Positions 9,051 through 18,034 of a stretch of 64,000 nucleotides of DNA are shown one piece after another. The stretch is taken from NCBI RefSeq assembly GCF_042654605.1, contig NZ_JBHSGT010000037.1, positions 17,225 to 81,224 on the forward strand. Reading direction: 5' to 3'. This stretch comes from Enterococcus_I eurekensis. GTDB taxonomy: Bacteria > Bacillota > Bacilli > Lactobacillales > Enterococcaceae. The translations under genes and the position numbers were made by a program. A model generated the notes under the pieces. The model ran no database searches. It saw only the letters and a program-made list of their open reading frames with translations, and was not told the DNA's origin. Numbering within the stretch: the first letter of the stretch is position 1; every line of letters begins with the position of its first letter.

Positions 9051-9587
9051 TGCTTGAATAAATTGTAGTAACTGTAATGCGTTTTGTTCAGGCGGCTTCG
9101 TACCATCTAAAACCATATCGCATGAAGGTAAGACGATTTTTTCATGTAATGCAACGAGGGGATGGACAAACTGAATATACGTTTGGCACCAGTCGAAAAT
9201 CTCCTGAGGGTTACTTTGTGGCGTGAATTCCCGTTGAATGTAACGAGGAAATGCGATATCAAAGGGAGTTTGCACATAGCAGGCTTGATCGATGAATGGA
9301 TTGAGCGTGTGGTGTGTTCTACCAAAAGGAAAATCAAGCAGAATTAATGGGAATTTACCATAAGCATGATCGAAATCATTTATTAATGCGGACAAATCGT
9401 ATTGATTAATAGCGACAAGTGGATTTTCCTTGAAAAAATCAAACGAAGGGGCACCCGGCAAAGCATTGATACTATAATCATCAAAAGCGATTATTTTTAT
9501 TTCAGGTTGTTAATTTAACAGGGCACGGCTAAGCGTTGTTTTCCCACCTGCAGTAATTCCGCTAATTGTTAGGACTTTTGTTTGCAT
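9042..9587 (-). pseudogene. P-loop kinase (uridine kinase-like), interrupted by an in-frame TAA
   Basis: Read from the ATG at 9587 this frame begins MQTKVLTISGITAGGKTTLS, a clear Walker A P-loop, and reaches SRALLN before a TAA at 9510-9512 (codon 26). The same frame continues without any shift as QPEIKIIAFDDYSINALPG and so on to the TGA at 9042, giving 181 codons in all. The second half has the DDYS element and general look of small nucleoside-kinase-like ATPases. The ATG overlaps the end of the NUDIX gene by 26 bases and has GGAGG eight bases upstream. A C-to-T change of CAA to TAA would explain the stop. Restart at the TTG at 9461 would give a protein without a P-loop. Confidence 0.8.
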
Positions 9588-10215
9588 GCGAGAGGCCTCC
9601 GTCGATATGAATGTCTTTTTCAAGATTTTTAAGAATGTTCAATTGCTTATTGGTCGTTCTTTTTTTGGAAAGAGTCGGTAGCTGCTCCCAAGGGAAATAG
9701 CTAGCAGCGCTTATTTCAGCATTCGCTTTAAAAGTTCCTGACTGTACTTCGCAATAAAAAACCAATTTATAGAAATGAAAAATCTGGGGACTATTTGTTT
9801 GCTGAGTATCAAAAATGGCAACTAGCGGTCCCACGTTGACCTTTAGTCCTGTTTCTTCTAAGACTTCTAATTGGATATTTTTAGTTGGTGACAAGCCGAC
9901 TTCAGTGAATCTACCGGGAAGGGACCGCTCTTTTGTGCGACTGTCTTGTACTAACAGGACTTGGTTGTCTTTAGTAATCAAGGCTCGCACGTCGACCTTA
10001 GGTGTAGCATAACCTTTTTCTGCCGAAAAAAGGTTATGGAGTGTTTCGATTGGTTCATTACCTAATTGACTCATTAATGTTAAAGCAATCGTTTCAATTT
10101 CTTGGTAGCGTTCTTGATCGTAGCTATCTTTTCCAAAAGTTTTTCCGCTTTGCGCGATAGCTAGTAATCGTTGGCAAAGAGGTAAGACATCCGTAGTACC
10201 GCTCCTTCCATTCAT
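9562..10215 (-). CDS. NUDIX hydrolase with N-terminal helical domain
   Basis: This 217-residue protein has the N-terminal domain of bacterial NUDIX proteins that begin with a LLAIAQSGKTFGKDSYDQER-type segment (about 16-36). The NUDIX fold starts with VDVRALITKDNQVLLVQDS. Its NUDIX box reads VGLSPTKNIQLEVLEETGL; the core EVLEE glutamates that bind metal are kept, but the usual Arg before them is Leu. Substrates of this group include ADP-ribose and related nucleotides; which applies here is unknown. The P-loop kinase gene overlaps its 3' end. The ATG at 10215 has no ribosome-binding site and lies 9 bases after a TATAAT. Confidence 0.85.
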   Translation of the reverse strand: MNGRSGTTDVLPLCQRLLAIAQSGKTFGKDSYDQERYQEIETIALTLMSQLGNEPIETLHNLFSAEKGYATPKVDVRALITKDNQVLLVQDSRTKERSLPGRFTEVGLSPTKNIQLEVLEETGLKVNVGPLVAIFDTQQTNSPQIFHFYKLVFYCEVQSGTFKANAEISAASYFPWEQLPTLSKKRTTNKQLNILKNLEKDIHIDGGLSHANKSPNN

Positions 10216-10224
10216 TTTTCTTAT

Positions 10225-10233
10225 ATTATAACA
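10225..10233 (-). promoter_or_regulatory. Extended -10 promoter of the NUDIX gene
   Basis: On the minus strand TGTTATAAT is complete (TG at 10233-10232, TATAAT 10230-10225). Transcription should begin about 7 bases further on, which places the start site 2-4 bases before the ATG at 10215. Confidence 0.6.
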
Positions 10234-10351
10234 AATGATAAGTCGTGCGATAGGTTGTATTTGTATTTTTATTAAATAAATAAGATTTATTACCAGGATA
10301 AGTTTTTTATTTGCTATTGATTAAAAAAATAAAAGAAAAAGCGAAAGAGAC

Positions 10352-10380
10352 TTGCATTTTTTTATTAGAAGTGTTTAAAT
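10352..10380 (+). promoter_or_regulatory. Promoter of the thrS T-box leader
   Basis: TTGCAT (10352-10357), a 17-base spacer and TTAAAT (10375-10380) precede the T-box. The expected start site is near 10387. The bases from 10216 to 10351 hold nothing else I can identify beyond the divergent NUDIX promoter. Confidence 0.6.
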
Positions 10381-10386
10381 GAAAAC

Positions 10387-10634
10387 ATATTTGATTGATA
10401 AAAAAGACACCTGCATTTGAGAGTCTTCTATTAGAGAGGAAAAGCTTGGCTGAAAATTTTCCAGAAGAAAACCAAAGAATGACCACTTTTTTACGAACCT
10501 TTGTCGAAGCAGAGGCGGTCGTTTCCGTTATCACGTTTGAGAAATATATAATGTTTTGATTATATATTGAAATTTAGGTGGAACCACGATGATACGTCCT
10601 AATATCGCATAAGCGGTATGAGGGCTTTTTTTAT
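10387..10634 (+). ncRNA. T-box leader of thrS (threonine-tRNA sensing)
   Basis: The leader senses uncharged tRNA-Thr and controls read-through into thrS. The T-box core AGGTGGAACCACG is at 10576-10588. Stem I has basal arms TAAAAAAG (10399-10406) and CTTTTTTA (10486-10493) and a distal AGAGAGG...GGCTGAAA signature. The likely specifier is the Thr codon ACC at 10482-10484, just before the 3' basal arm. A perfect 10-bp stem (10543-10552 with 10559-10568) fits stem III. A terminator hairpin at about 10595-10625 ends in a run of T. The element class is sure; the specifier position is my reading of the fold. Confidence 0.92.
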
Positions 10635-10685
10635 TGTAAAAAAACAGGAATTACAATAAAAATATTATATTTAGGAGGATAAAAA

Positions 10686-12620
10686 ATGATTAAAGTAACA
10701 TTTCCCGACGGCGCAATTAAAGAATTTGCAGCTGGGATTACAACCAAAGAAATCGCAGAAAGCATTTCAAAAAGTTTAGCGAAAAAAGCATTAGCTGGAA
10801 AAGTCAATGGTGAATTAGTTGATTTAGATTTTGGTATTGAAGTTGATGCGGCTTTAGAAATTATTACACCTGACCACGAGGATGCACTCACTTTATTACG
10901 TCATTCAACTGCTCACTTAATGGCTCATGCGATGCGTCATTTATACCCAAATATTCATTTTGGCGTTGGCCCAGCGATCGATTCAGGTTTTTACTACGAT
11001 ACAGATAATGGGGAACACCCATTAACTGCGGAGGATTTACCAGCGATTGAAGCAGAGATGATGAAAATCGTTAAAGAAAATCATCCAATTGTTCGCCGCG
11101 TTTTATCAAAAGCAGAAGCGTTAGAACTATTTGCAGGCGACCCTTATAAAGAAGAGTTAATTAATGATTTGCCAGAAGATGAAATTATTACAGCTTACGA
11201 GCAAGGTGATTTCGTTGATTTATGTCGTGGACCACATATGCCTTCAACTGGCCGTATTCAAATTTTCCAATTACTTTCAGTAGCTGGTGCTTACTGGCGC
11301 GGTAATTCTGATAATCATATGATGCAACGTGTCTATGGAACAGCCTTTTTTGATAAAAAAGCCTTAAAAGAATTTATCCAAATGCGTGAAGAAGCCAAAG
11401 AGCGTGACCATCGTAAATTAGGAAAAGAATTAGATTTATTTATGCTATCACCAGAAGTTGGTGCAGGTTTACCATTCTGGTTACCAAAAGGTGCGACAAT
11501 TCGCCGTACAATCGAGCGCTACATTACCGATAAAGAAATTGCTTTAGGTTACCAACATGTTTATACACCAATTATGGCAAACGTGGAGTTTTATAAAACA
11601 TCTGGTCACTGGGCACATTATCATGAAGACATGTTCCCACCAATGGACATGGGTGATGGTGAAATGCTTGTCTTACGTCCGATGAACTGCCCACATCACA
11701 TGATGGTTTATAAAAACGATATTCATTCATACCGTGAATTACCAATTCGTATTGCTGAACTTGGTCAAATGCACCGTTATGAAAAATCAGGTGCATTATC
11801 TGGATTACAACGTGTACGTGAGATGACTTTAAATGACGGTCATACATTTGTTCGTCCGGATCAAATTAAAGATGAATTTAAACGCACACTCAATCTAATG
11901 ACGGCTGTTTACGAAGACTTTAATATTACGGATTACCGTTTACGTTTAAGTTACCGTGACCCGAAAAATACTGAAAAATATTTTGATGATGACAATATGT
12001 GGAATCACGCGGAAAAAGTCTTAAAAGAAGTAATGGATGAAGTGGGTCTAGAATATTTTGAAGCAGAAGGTGAAGCAGCTTTCTATGGACCAAAATTAGA
12101 TGTGCAAGTTAAAACAGCTTTAGGTAATGAAGAAACATTGTCAACAATTCAATTAGACTTCTTATTACCAGAACGTTTTGATTTAACTTATGTGGGTGAA
12201 GATGGAGAGAACAGTCACCGTCCAGTCGTTATTCACCGTGGAATTGTTTCAACAATGGAACGTTTTGTTGCTTACTTAACAGAAGTATACAAAGGCGCGT
12301 TCCCAACTTGGTTAGCACCAATTCAAGCGACAATTATTCCAGTTTCAGTTGAAGCGCACCATGAATACGCACAATTAGTAAAAGAACGTCTGCAAGAAAA
12401 AGGCATTCGTGTTGAGTTAGATGACCGCAATGAAAAATTGGGTTATAAAATTCGTGCGTCTCAAACACAAAAAATTCCATATCAAATCGTTGTCGGCGAC
12501 CAGGAAGTGAATGATTCCGCAGTTAACATTCGTCGTTATGGTTCAAAAGAAACAAGTGTTCAAACGTTAGATATGTTTGTAGATGCAATTGTCGCGGATG
12601 TTTTAAATCGTAGTAAATAG
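10686..12620 (+). CDS. thrS: Threonyl-tRNA synthetase
   Basis: ThrRS charges tRNA-Thr and edits mischarged Ser-tRNA. The 644-residue protein has an N-terminal TGS domain (about 1-61), an editing domain with [12 protein letters not shown], and a class II core. Core signatures include LRPMNCPHH (catalytic Cys/His zinc ligands) and [16 protein letters not shown]-terminal anticodon-binding domain follows (about 540-640). AGGAGG lies seven bases before the ATG. It is monocistronic behind the T-box leader. Confidence 0.97.
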   Translation: MIKVTFPDGAIKEFAAGITTKEIAESISKSLAKKALAGKVNGELVDLDFGIEVDAALEIITPDHEDALTLLRHSTAHLMAHAMRHLYPNIHFGVGPAIDSGFYYDTDNGEHPLTAEDLPAIEAEMMKIVKENHPIVRRVLSKAEALELFAGDPYKEELINDLPEDEIITAYEQGDFVDLCRGPHMPSTGRIQIFQLLSVAGAYWRGNSDNHMMQRVYGTAFFDKKALKEFIQMREEAKERDHRKLGKELDLFMLSPEVGAGLPFWLPKGATIRRTIERYITDKEIALGYQHVYTPIMANVEFYKTSGHWAHYHEDMFPPMDMGDGEMLVLRPMNCPHHMMVYKNDIHSYRELPIRIAELGQMHRYEKSGALSGLQRVREMTLNDGHTFVRPDQIKDEFKRTLNLMTAVYEDFNITDYRLRLSYRDPKNTEKYFDDDNMWNHAEKVLKEVMDEVGLEYFEAEGEAAFYGPKLDVQVKTALGNEETLSTIQLDFLLPERFDLTYVGEDGENSHRPVVIHRGIVSTMERFVAYLTEVYKGAFPTWLAPIQATIIPVSVEAHHEYAQLVKERLQEKGIRVELDDRNEKLGYKIRASQTQKIPYQIVVGDQEVNDSAVNIRRYGSKETSVQTLDMFVDAIVADVLNRSK

Positions 12621-12653
12621 AAAATGAAGAAATGTGAGTTAGGCACGATTTCC

Positions 12654-12682
12654 TTGAATTTTCTGAAAAGATATGTTATATT
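12654..12682 (+). promoter_or_regulatory. Promoter upstream of the rimP-nusA operon
   Basis: TTGAAT (12654-12659), a 17-base spacer and TATATT (12677-12682) with TG one base upstream give a strong extended promoter. The start site should be near 12689, which is before a terminator hairpin and about 100 bases before rimP. Confidence 0.7.
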
Positions 12683-12706
12683 TCTAAATGTAATGATACT
12701 TGAGTC

Positions 12707-12738
12707 GAGTGAGGGGCAATTTTCCCCTCACTCTTTTT
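12707..12738 (+). terminator. Hairpin in the rimP-nusA leader (possible attenuator)
   Basis: GAGTGAGGGG and CCCCTCACTC form a perfect 10-bp stem, followed by TTTTTATGG. It lies downstream of a good promoter and upstream of rimP, so transcripts started at that promoter must pass it. It may also end thrS transcripts. Confidence 0.85.
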
Positions 12739-12787
12739 ATGGAATGAATTGGCTTGCGTTACGAGATATTAAAGGAGGGATCACATT

Positions 12788-13261
12788 TTGAGTACGGTTG
12801 TGGAAACTGTTACGGATTTAGTAACACCGATTTTGGAAGCGGAAAATTTTGAGTTAGTTGAGGTAGAATTTGCCAAAGAGGGAAAAAACTGGTTTTTACG
12901 TGTGTTTATTGATAAAGAAGGCGGTATTGATCTTGAAGACTGTGCGCTTGTTAGTGAACGTTTAAGTGATGCCTTAGATGCAGTTGATCCAGATCCAATT
13001 CCACAAGCTTATTTTCTTGAGGTTTCGTCTCCTGGAGCAGAACGTCCATTGAAAAAAGAAAGTGACTATGAAAAAGCTTTAGGTGAGTATATTCATGTTT
13101 CTTTCTATCAATCAGTTGACGGCGAAAAACAATACGAAGGCTTTTTACAATCGTTTGACGATCAAGAATTAGTGTTGAAAGTGCGTATCAAAACAAGAGA
13201 AAAAGAAATGACTTTTGAACGTAAAAATATTGCCCAAGCTCGTTTAGCGGTTCAATTTTAA
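12788..13261 (+). CDS. rimP: Ribosome maturation factor RimP
   Basis: RimP helps assemble the 30S subunit. The 157-residue protein has the family segments [27 protein letters not shown] and a [10 protein letters not shown] element, followed by the C-terminal SH3-like domain. It starts with TTG; AAAGGAGGGA precedes it at good spacing and no in-frame ATG serves. It is the first gene of the rimP-nusA-rnpM-ylxQ-infB-rbfA operon, 20 bases before nusA. Confidence 0.93.
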   Translation: MSTVVETVTDLVTPILEAENFELVEVEFAKEGKNWFLRVFIDKEGGIDLEDCALVSERLSDALDAVDPDPIPQAYFLEVSSPGAERPLKKESDYEKALGEYIHVSFYQSVDGEKQYEGFLQSFDDQELVLKVRIKTREKEMTFERKNIAQARLAVQF

Positions 13262-13281
13262 TAACGGAGGATTCAAAGAAG

Positions 13282-14439
13282 ATGAGTAAAGAAATGTTAA
13301 ACGCCTTAGATGCATTAGAAGCAGAAAAAGGCATCGCTAAAGAAGTCGTAATTGAAGCGCTAGAAGCGGCTTTAATTTCAGCTTATAAACGCCATTATGG
13401 CCAATCACAAAACGTGGAAGTTGTTTTTGATAATAAAAAAGGAAATATCCATGTTTATGCAGTAAAAGAAGTAACAGAAGAAGTGATGGATTCTCAATTA
13501 GAAGTATCATTAAAAGATGCGATTTTAATTAATCCGGCTTACGAAATTGGAGATAAGATTCGTTTTGAAGTAACACCAAAAGATTTCGGACGTATTGCAG
13601 CACAAACGGCTAAACAAGTTATTTTACAACGTGTACGCGAAGCAGAACGTAATATTATTTATACTGAATTCAGTGCCTATGAAAATGATATTATGCAAGG
13701 AATCGTTGAACGCCAAGACAATCGTTACATTTATGTGAACTTAGGTAAAATCGAAGCGGTTTTATCAAAACAAGACCAAATGGCAAACGAATTTTACCAA
13801 CCGCATGACAGAATTAAAGTTTACGTATCTAAAGTGGAAAATACATCAAAAGGGCCTCAAGTTTTTGTAAGTCGTAGCCATCCCGATTTATTACGTCGCT
13901 TATTCGAGCAAGAAGTACCAGAAGTATATGATGGTACGGTTGAAATTGTCAGCATTGCACGTGAAGCAGGCGATCGTTCAAAAATTGCGGTTCGCTCACA
14001 CGATGCAAATGTTGATCCAGTTGGTACATGTGTTGGACCAAAAGGACAACGTGTTCAAGCATTAGTGAATGAATTAAAAGGCGAAAATATGGATATTGTT
14101 GAGTGGAGTGAAGATCCAGCAGTCTTTATCGGGAATGCTTTAAACCCGGCAGAAGTTAGCGATGTGATTTTCTCAGCTGACAATCCAAAAGCTTGTACAG
14201 TAGTCGTACCTGACTATCAATTATCATTAGCGATTGGTAAACGTGGCCAAAATGCTCGTTTAGCTGCAAAACTAACTGGATTCAAGATTGATATTAAATC
14301 AGAGTCTGACATGATGAGCTATTACGAAAACTTAGAAAAAGAAGAAGCTGCCAACGAATCAGCCGTTAATCAAGAAATTATGGAAAACCCAGATATGACT
14401 GCGGATGATTATGAAAATGTAACGTTCGAACAAGAATAA
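13282..14439 (+). CDS. nusA: Transcription termination/antitermination factor NusA
   Basis: NusA binds RNA polymerase and modulates pausing and termination. The 385-residue protein has the N-terminal polymerase-binding domain, an S1 domain (about 130-200) and two KH domains (GTCVGPKGQRV and AIGKRGQNARLAAKL). It ends in an acidic tail without the C-terminal repeats of E. coli NusA, as is normal for Gram-positive bacteria. GGAGG precedes the ATG. It lies in the conserved translation operon and may regulate that operon through the leader hairpin at 12707-12738. Confidence 0.96.
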   Translation: MSKEMLNALDALEAEKGIAKEVVIEALEAALISAYKRHYGQSQNVEVVFDNKKGNIHVYAVKEVTEEVMDSQLEVSLKDAILINPAYEIGDKIRFEVTPKDFGRIAAQTAKQVILQRVREAERNIIYTEFSAYENDIMQGIVERQDNRYIYVNLGKIEAVLSKQDQMANEFYQPHDRIKVYVSKVENTSKGPQVFVSRSHPDLLRRLFEQEVPEVYDGTVEIVSIAREAGDRSKIAVRSHDANVDPVGTCVGPKGQRVQALVNELKGENMDIVEWSEDPAVFIGNALNPAEVSDVIFSADNPKACTVVVPDYQLSLAIGKRGQNARLAAKLTGFKIDIKSESDMMSYYENLEKEEAANESAVNQEIMENPDMTADDYENVTFEQE

Positions 14440-14457
14440 TTTCGAGGTGGGATTTGT

Positions 14458-14754
14458 ATGAAAAAAAGAAAAATTCCGATGAGAAAATCTGTTGTTTCGG
14501 GTGAAATGTTTCCGAAAAAAGAATTGTTACGCATTGCCCGTTCTAAAGAAGGGGTTGTTTCAATCGATCCAACAGGTAAAGCACCTGGTCGTGGCGCTTA
14601 TTTAGCGCTCGAACCAAAAGAAGCCCAAGAAGCTTGGGATAAAAAGGTTTTTGATCGCGTTTTAGAAACAAAAATCTCAGATGAATTCTACCAAGAATTA
14701 CTAGATTATGTTACGCATCAAAAAGCCCGAAAAGAGTTGTTTGCAAATGAATAA
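14458..14754 (+). CDS. rnpM: RNA-binding protein YlxR / RnpM
   Basis: This is a 98-residue DUF448 protein. The conserved core includes PMRKSVVSGEMFPKKELLRI and PGRGAYLAL. B. subtilis YlxR was recently named RnpM because it binds the RNase P RNA and modulates RNase P activity. It sits between nusA and ylxQ as usual, and its last codons overlap the ylxQ start by 8 bases. Confidence 0.9.
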   Translation: MKKRKIPMRKSVVSGEMFPKKELLRIARSKEGVVSIDPTGKAPGRGAYLALEPKEAQEAWDKKVFDRVLETKISDEFYQELLDYVTHQKARKELFANE

Positions 14755-15049
14755 ACAAAAAGCATTAAATTTATTAGGCCTCGCAATGCGCGCAGGTAAA
14801 TTAGTCTCTGGTGAAGAGTTAACTTTGAAAGACATTCGAGCACAAAAAGTGCATCTTGTTTTTATCGCTAACGATGCTGGAAAAAATACACAAAAAAACA
14901 TAAAAGACAAAAGTTCTTTTTACGAAGTTTCTTGCTCAACTGATTTTAATTCAAACGAGTTAAGTCAGGCAATTGGCAAAAGTCGGATGGTCGTAGGCGT
15001 TAAAGACCGTGGATTTGCTGAGAAGATGAAGGAACTATTACTAGGTTAG
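14747..15049 (+). CDS. ylxQ: L7Ae/L30e-family RNA-binding protein YlxQ
   Basis: This 100-residue protein has the L7Ae fold seen in kink-turn binding proteins, with ALNLLGLAMRAGKLVSGEE at its start and VHLVFIANDAGKNT in the middle. It is YlxQ of the nusA operon; its exact role is not settled. The ATG at 14747 overlaps the rnpM stop, suggesting translational coupling. An in-frame ATG at 14708 would lie deep inside rnpM and is unlikely. Confidence 0.88.
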   Translation: MNKQKALNLLGLAMRAGKLVSGEELTLKDIRAQKVHLVFIANDAGKNTQKNIKDKSSFYEVSCSTDFNSNELSQAIGKSRMVVGVKDRGFAEKMKELLLG

Positions 15050-15061
15050 GAAGGTGATTAC

Positions 15062-17512
15062 ATGACTACTAAAAGAGTCTATGAAATTGCAAAAGAAATG
15101 AATACATCGAGTAAAGAAATTATCGATAAAGCACACACACTAGGAATTACAGTTAAGAACCACATGGCAGTAATCTCTGAAGCGCAAGAGCGTTCAATTC
15201 GTCAATCATTTAATAAAAAATCAGGCCAAAACCGCTCAGGTCAAAAACCAAGCCAAGGACAAAATCGTCCAGCTCAAGGCCAAGGCCAAAACCGCCCAGC
15301 ACAGGGATCGAATCAAAATCGTCCGGCCCAAGGCCAAGGGCAAAACCGCCCAGCACAAGGCTCAAATCAAAATCGTCCGGCTCAAGGTCAAGGGCAAAAC
15401 CGCCCAGCGCAAGGCTCAAATCAAAATCGTCCGGCTCAAGGTCAAGGGCAAAACCGCCCAGCGCAAGGATCGAACCAAAATCGTCCAGCCCAAGGTCAAG
15501 GTCAAAGCCGTCCGGCACAAAGCTCAAACCAAAGCCAAAACCAAGGACAAAACCGTTCAAACAATCAAGGTTCAAACCAAGGCCAAAATCAAAATCGTTC
15601 GAATCAACAAGGTCGTGGTAATTCGAATCAAGGACGTAATTCAGGTTGGGGTAACAACCAAAACCGTCAACGTTTCAACAAAAAAGGCCGCAAAGGCAAA
15701 CAGCAATCACAAGAAGTGAAACCAGCTGTTCCAGCACGTAAATTCCGTGAGCTACCGGAAGTTTTAGAGTACACAGATGGCATGAACGTAGCTGATATTG
15801 CTAAAAAAATCTACCGCGAGCCAGCTGAGATTATTAAAAAACTATTCATGATGGGTGTCATGGTTAACCAAAACCAACCATTAGATAAAGATACAATTGA
15901 ATTATTAGCGACAGATTATGGCATTGAACCACAAGAAAAAGTTCAAGTAGACATCGCTGACATTGATAAATTCTTTGAAGTCGAAGAAGTGAATGAAGAG
16001 GAATTAGTTTCACGTCCACCAGTTGTTACAATTATGGGACACGTTGACCATGGTAAAACAACATTACTTGATACACTACGTAAATCACGTGTAACAAGTG
16101 GTGAAGCCGGTGGTATCACGCAACACATCGGTGCTTACCAAATCGATATTGACGGTAAACCCATTACTTTCTTAGATACACCGGGTCACGCGGCTTTCAC
16201 AAGTATGCGTGCACGTGGAGCAAGTATCACAGATATTACTATTTTAGTCGTTGCAGCAGATGATGGTGTGATGCCGCAAACGATTGAAGCGATTAACCAC
16301 GCCAAAGCAGCCGGTGTACCGATTATTGTTGCAGTTAACAAAATCGATAAACCAGCAGCAAACCCACAACATGTAATGCAAGAATTAAGCGACCAAGGTT
16401 TAATTCCAGAAGCATGGGGGGGCGATACAATTTTTGTTGAAATCTCAGCGAAATTTGGTAAAAATATCGAAGAACTGTTAGAAATGATTTTATTAGTTGC
16501 CGAAGTTGAAGACTTAAAAGCAAATCCTAAACAACGTGCAATTGGTACAGTTATTGAAGCACGTTTAGATAAAGGGAAAGGTCCAGTTGCGACACTCCTT
16601 GTTCAACAAGGTACGTTGCATGTTGGAGACCCAATCGTTGTCGGAAATACGTTTGGTCGTGTTCGTGTAATGACGAATGATATTGGTCGTCGTGACAAAG
16701 CAGCAGGTCCAGCAACACCAGTTGAAATTACTGGATTAAATGATGTCCCTCAAGCAGGGGATCGTTTTGTAACGTTTGAAGATGAGAAAACAGCGCGTGC
16801 TGCAGGAGAAGAACGTGCAAAACGTGCGGTTCTAGAACAACGCGGCAGCAATACTCGTGTGACATTAGACAACTTATTTGATAGCTTGAAAGAAGGCGAA
16901 ATCAAAGCAGTTAATGTTATTATTAAAGCTGACGTTCAAGGGACAGCCGAAGCGTTATCAGCTTCATTACAAAAAATTGATGTTGAAGGCGTTCGTGTAA
17001 ACATTGTCCATTCAGCAGTTGGTGCGATTAATGAAAGTGATATTACATTAGCAGCAGCAAGTAACGCGATTGTTATTGGATTTAACGTTCGTCCAACGAT
17101 TCAAGCGAGACAACAAGCCGAAGCAGAGAAAGTTGATATTCGTCTACACCGTGTTATTTATAACGCAATCGATGAAATTGAAACAGCGATGCAAGGAATG
17201 CTTGATCCAGAATTTGAAGAAAAAATTACAGGTCAAATGCTTGTTCGTGAAACGTATAAAGTTTCAAAAGTTGGAACAATTGCTGGTTGTTACGTTACTG
17301 AAGGTTTCATTCGTCGTGATAGTGGCGTTCGTGTCATCCGTGACAGCATTGTTATCTTTGAAGGTGAGTTAGCAAGCTTGAAACGCTTTAAAGATGATGT
17401 TAAAGAAGTCAAACTTGGTTTTGAATGTGGTGCAATGATCGAGAAATTCAATGACATTCAACAAGATGATGTAATTGAAGGCTTCGTGATGGAAGAAGTT
17501 AAAAGAAAATAA
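15062..17512 (+). CDS. infB: Translation initiation factor IF-2
   Basis: IF-2 is the GTPase that places initiator tRNA on the ribosome. The 816-residue protein starts with the short IF2_N helix domain (about 1-50). A disordered Q/N/G/R/P-rich linker (about 55-215) follows, largely five copies of an 18-residue repeat. The G domain has the G1 loop [20 protein letters not shown] and NKIDKP, and the C-terminal domains are complete. AGGAGG-like AGGTGATT precedes the ATG. It is followed by rbfA in the same operon. The linker is unusual for its tandem DNA repeats. Confidence 0.97.
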   Translation: MTTKRVYEIAKEMNTSSKEIIDKAHTLGITVKNHMAVISEAQERSIRQSFNKKSGQNRSGQKPSQGQNRPAQGQGQNRPAQGSNQNRPAQGQGQNRPAQGSNQNRPAQGQGQNRPAQGSNQNRPAQGQGQNRPAQGSNQNRPAQGQGQSRPAQSSNQSQNQGQNRSNNQGSNQGQNQNRSNQQGRGNSNQGRNSGWGNNQNRQRFNKKGRKGKQQSQEVKPAVPARKFRELPEVLEYTDGMNVADIAKKIYREPAEIIKKLFMMGVMVNQNQPLDKDTIELLATDYGIEPQEKVQVDIADIDKFFEVEEVNEEELVSRPPVVTIMGHVDHGKTTLLDTLRKSRVTSGEAGGITQHIGAYQIDIDGKPITFLDTPGHAAFTSMRARGASITDITILVVAADDGVMPQTIEAINHAKAAGVPIIVAVNKIDKPAANPQHVMQELSDQGLIPEAWGGDTIFVEISAKFGKNIEELLEMILLVAEVEDLKANPKQRAIGTVIEARLDKGKGPVATLLVQQGTLHVGDPIVVGNTFGRVRVMTNDIGRRDKAAGPATPVEITGLNDVPQAGDRFVTFEDEKTARAAGEERAKRAVLEQRGSNTRVTLDNLFDSLKEGEIKAVNVIIKADVQGTAEALSASLQKIDVEGVRVNIVHSAVGAINESDITLAAASNAIVIGFNVRPTIQARQQAEAEKVDIRLHRVIYNAIDEIETAMQGMLDPEFEEKITGQMLVRETYKVSKVGTIAGCYVTEGFIRRDSGVRVIRDSIVIFEGELASLKRFKDDVKEVKLGFECGAMIEKFNDIQQDDVIEGFVMEEVKRK
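15260..15529 (+). repeat. Five tandem 54-bp repeats inside infB
   Basis: Units begin at 15260, 15314, 15368, 15422 and 15476, each exactly 54 bases. Each encodes [18 protein letters not shown] with few changes; the last copy is more divergent (Ser for Asn and Gly). Each unit is itself two related halves built on QNRPAQG. The repeat keeps frame, so copy-number change would lengthen or shorten the linker without breaking infB. Confidence 0.95.
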
Positions 17513-17540
17513 ATTTTTAAAATCATAAGGAGGATGTCGC

Positions 17541-17888
17541 ATGACTAACTATCGTAATCGTCGTGTCGCTCAAGAAATTTTAAAAGAAGTCAACCAGATT
17601 TTACGAAAAACAGTACGTGACCCTCGGGTTGAAGATGTGAATATCACAGATGTTCAAGTAACTGGTGATTTACAACAAGCAACAATCTACTATAGTATTT
17701 TGTCTGATTTAGCTTCAGATAAAAAAGCGGCTCAAACAGGACTAGACAAATCAACTGGCTTGATTCGTAGAGAATTAGGTAAAGTTTTAACGCTTTATAA
17801 AACGCCTGAGATTGTTTTTGAACTGGATGAATCCGTTGCATACGGAAATAAAATCGATGAAATGTTACGAAATTTAAATCGAGACTAA
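17541..17888 (+). CDS. rbfA: Ribosome-binding factor A
   Basis: RbfA binds the 30S subunit and helps 16S rRNA 5'-end maturation and cold adaptation. It has 115 residues, starts [17 protein letters not shown] and carries the KH-like core [16 protein letters not shown] and the late [24 protein letters not shown] precedes the ATG. It is the last gene of the nusA operon and is followed by a terminator. Confidence 0.95.
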   Translation: MTNYRNRRVAQEILKEVNQILRKTVRDPRVEDVNITDVQVTGDLQQATIYYSILSDLASDKKAAQTGLDKSTGLIRRELGKVLTLYKTPEIVFELDESVAYGNKIDEMLRNLNRD

Positions 17889-17900
17889 TTAGTCGTATTG

Positions 17901-17942
17901 AAAAACAGAAGCACTCATTTCATGTGGGTTCTTCTGTTTTTT
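17901..17942 (+). terminator. Terminator of the nusA-infB-rbfA operon
   Basis: AAAAACAGAAG and CTTCTGTTTTTT pair, with an inner CAC/GTG stem in the loop, and end in a T-run shortly after the rbfA stop. Confidence 0.85.
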
Positions 17943-17989
17943 CTCTTTTTAATGGCTGAAAACTTTGGAATGTCTAAAGTTTCGAAACA

Positions 17990-17998
17990 TGCTATAAT
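17990..17998 (+). promoter_or_regulatory. Extended -10 promoter of truB-ribF
   Basis: TGCTATAAT lies 37 bases before the truB ATG. No matching -35 was seen at standard spacing. Confidence 0.55.
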
Positions 17999-18034
17999 GG
18001 GACAGTTGAAATGTTTATTAAAGGTGTGAAAACG

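Noticed and set aside
9042..9461. Separate 139-residue gene starting at TTG 9461
   Set aside because: The frame continues upstream through a single stop to a proper ATG with ribosome-binding site and a Walker A motif, so this is the tail of a broken gene.
10181..10208. Tiny frame (nine codons) after AAGGAG inside the NUDIX start
   Set aside because: Spacing is plausible for translation, but it is too short to support as a gene and the NUDIX frame covers it.
15210..15575. Long antisense open frame across the infB repeats (121 codons, minus strand)
   Set aside because: It is a by-product of the tandem repeats, has repetitive Leu/Asp/Phe-rich sequence, no ribosome-binding site, and lies fully within infB.
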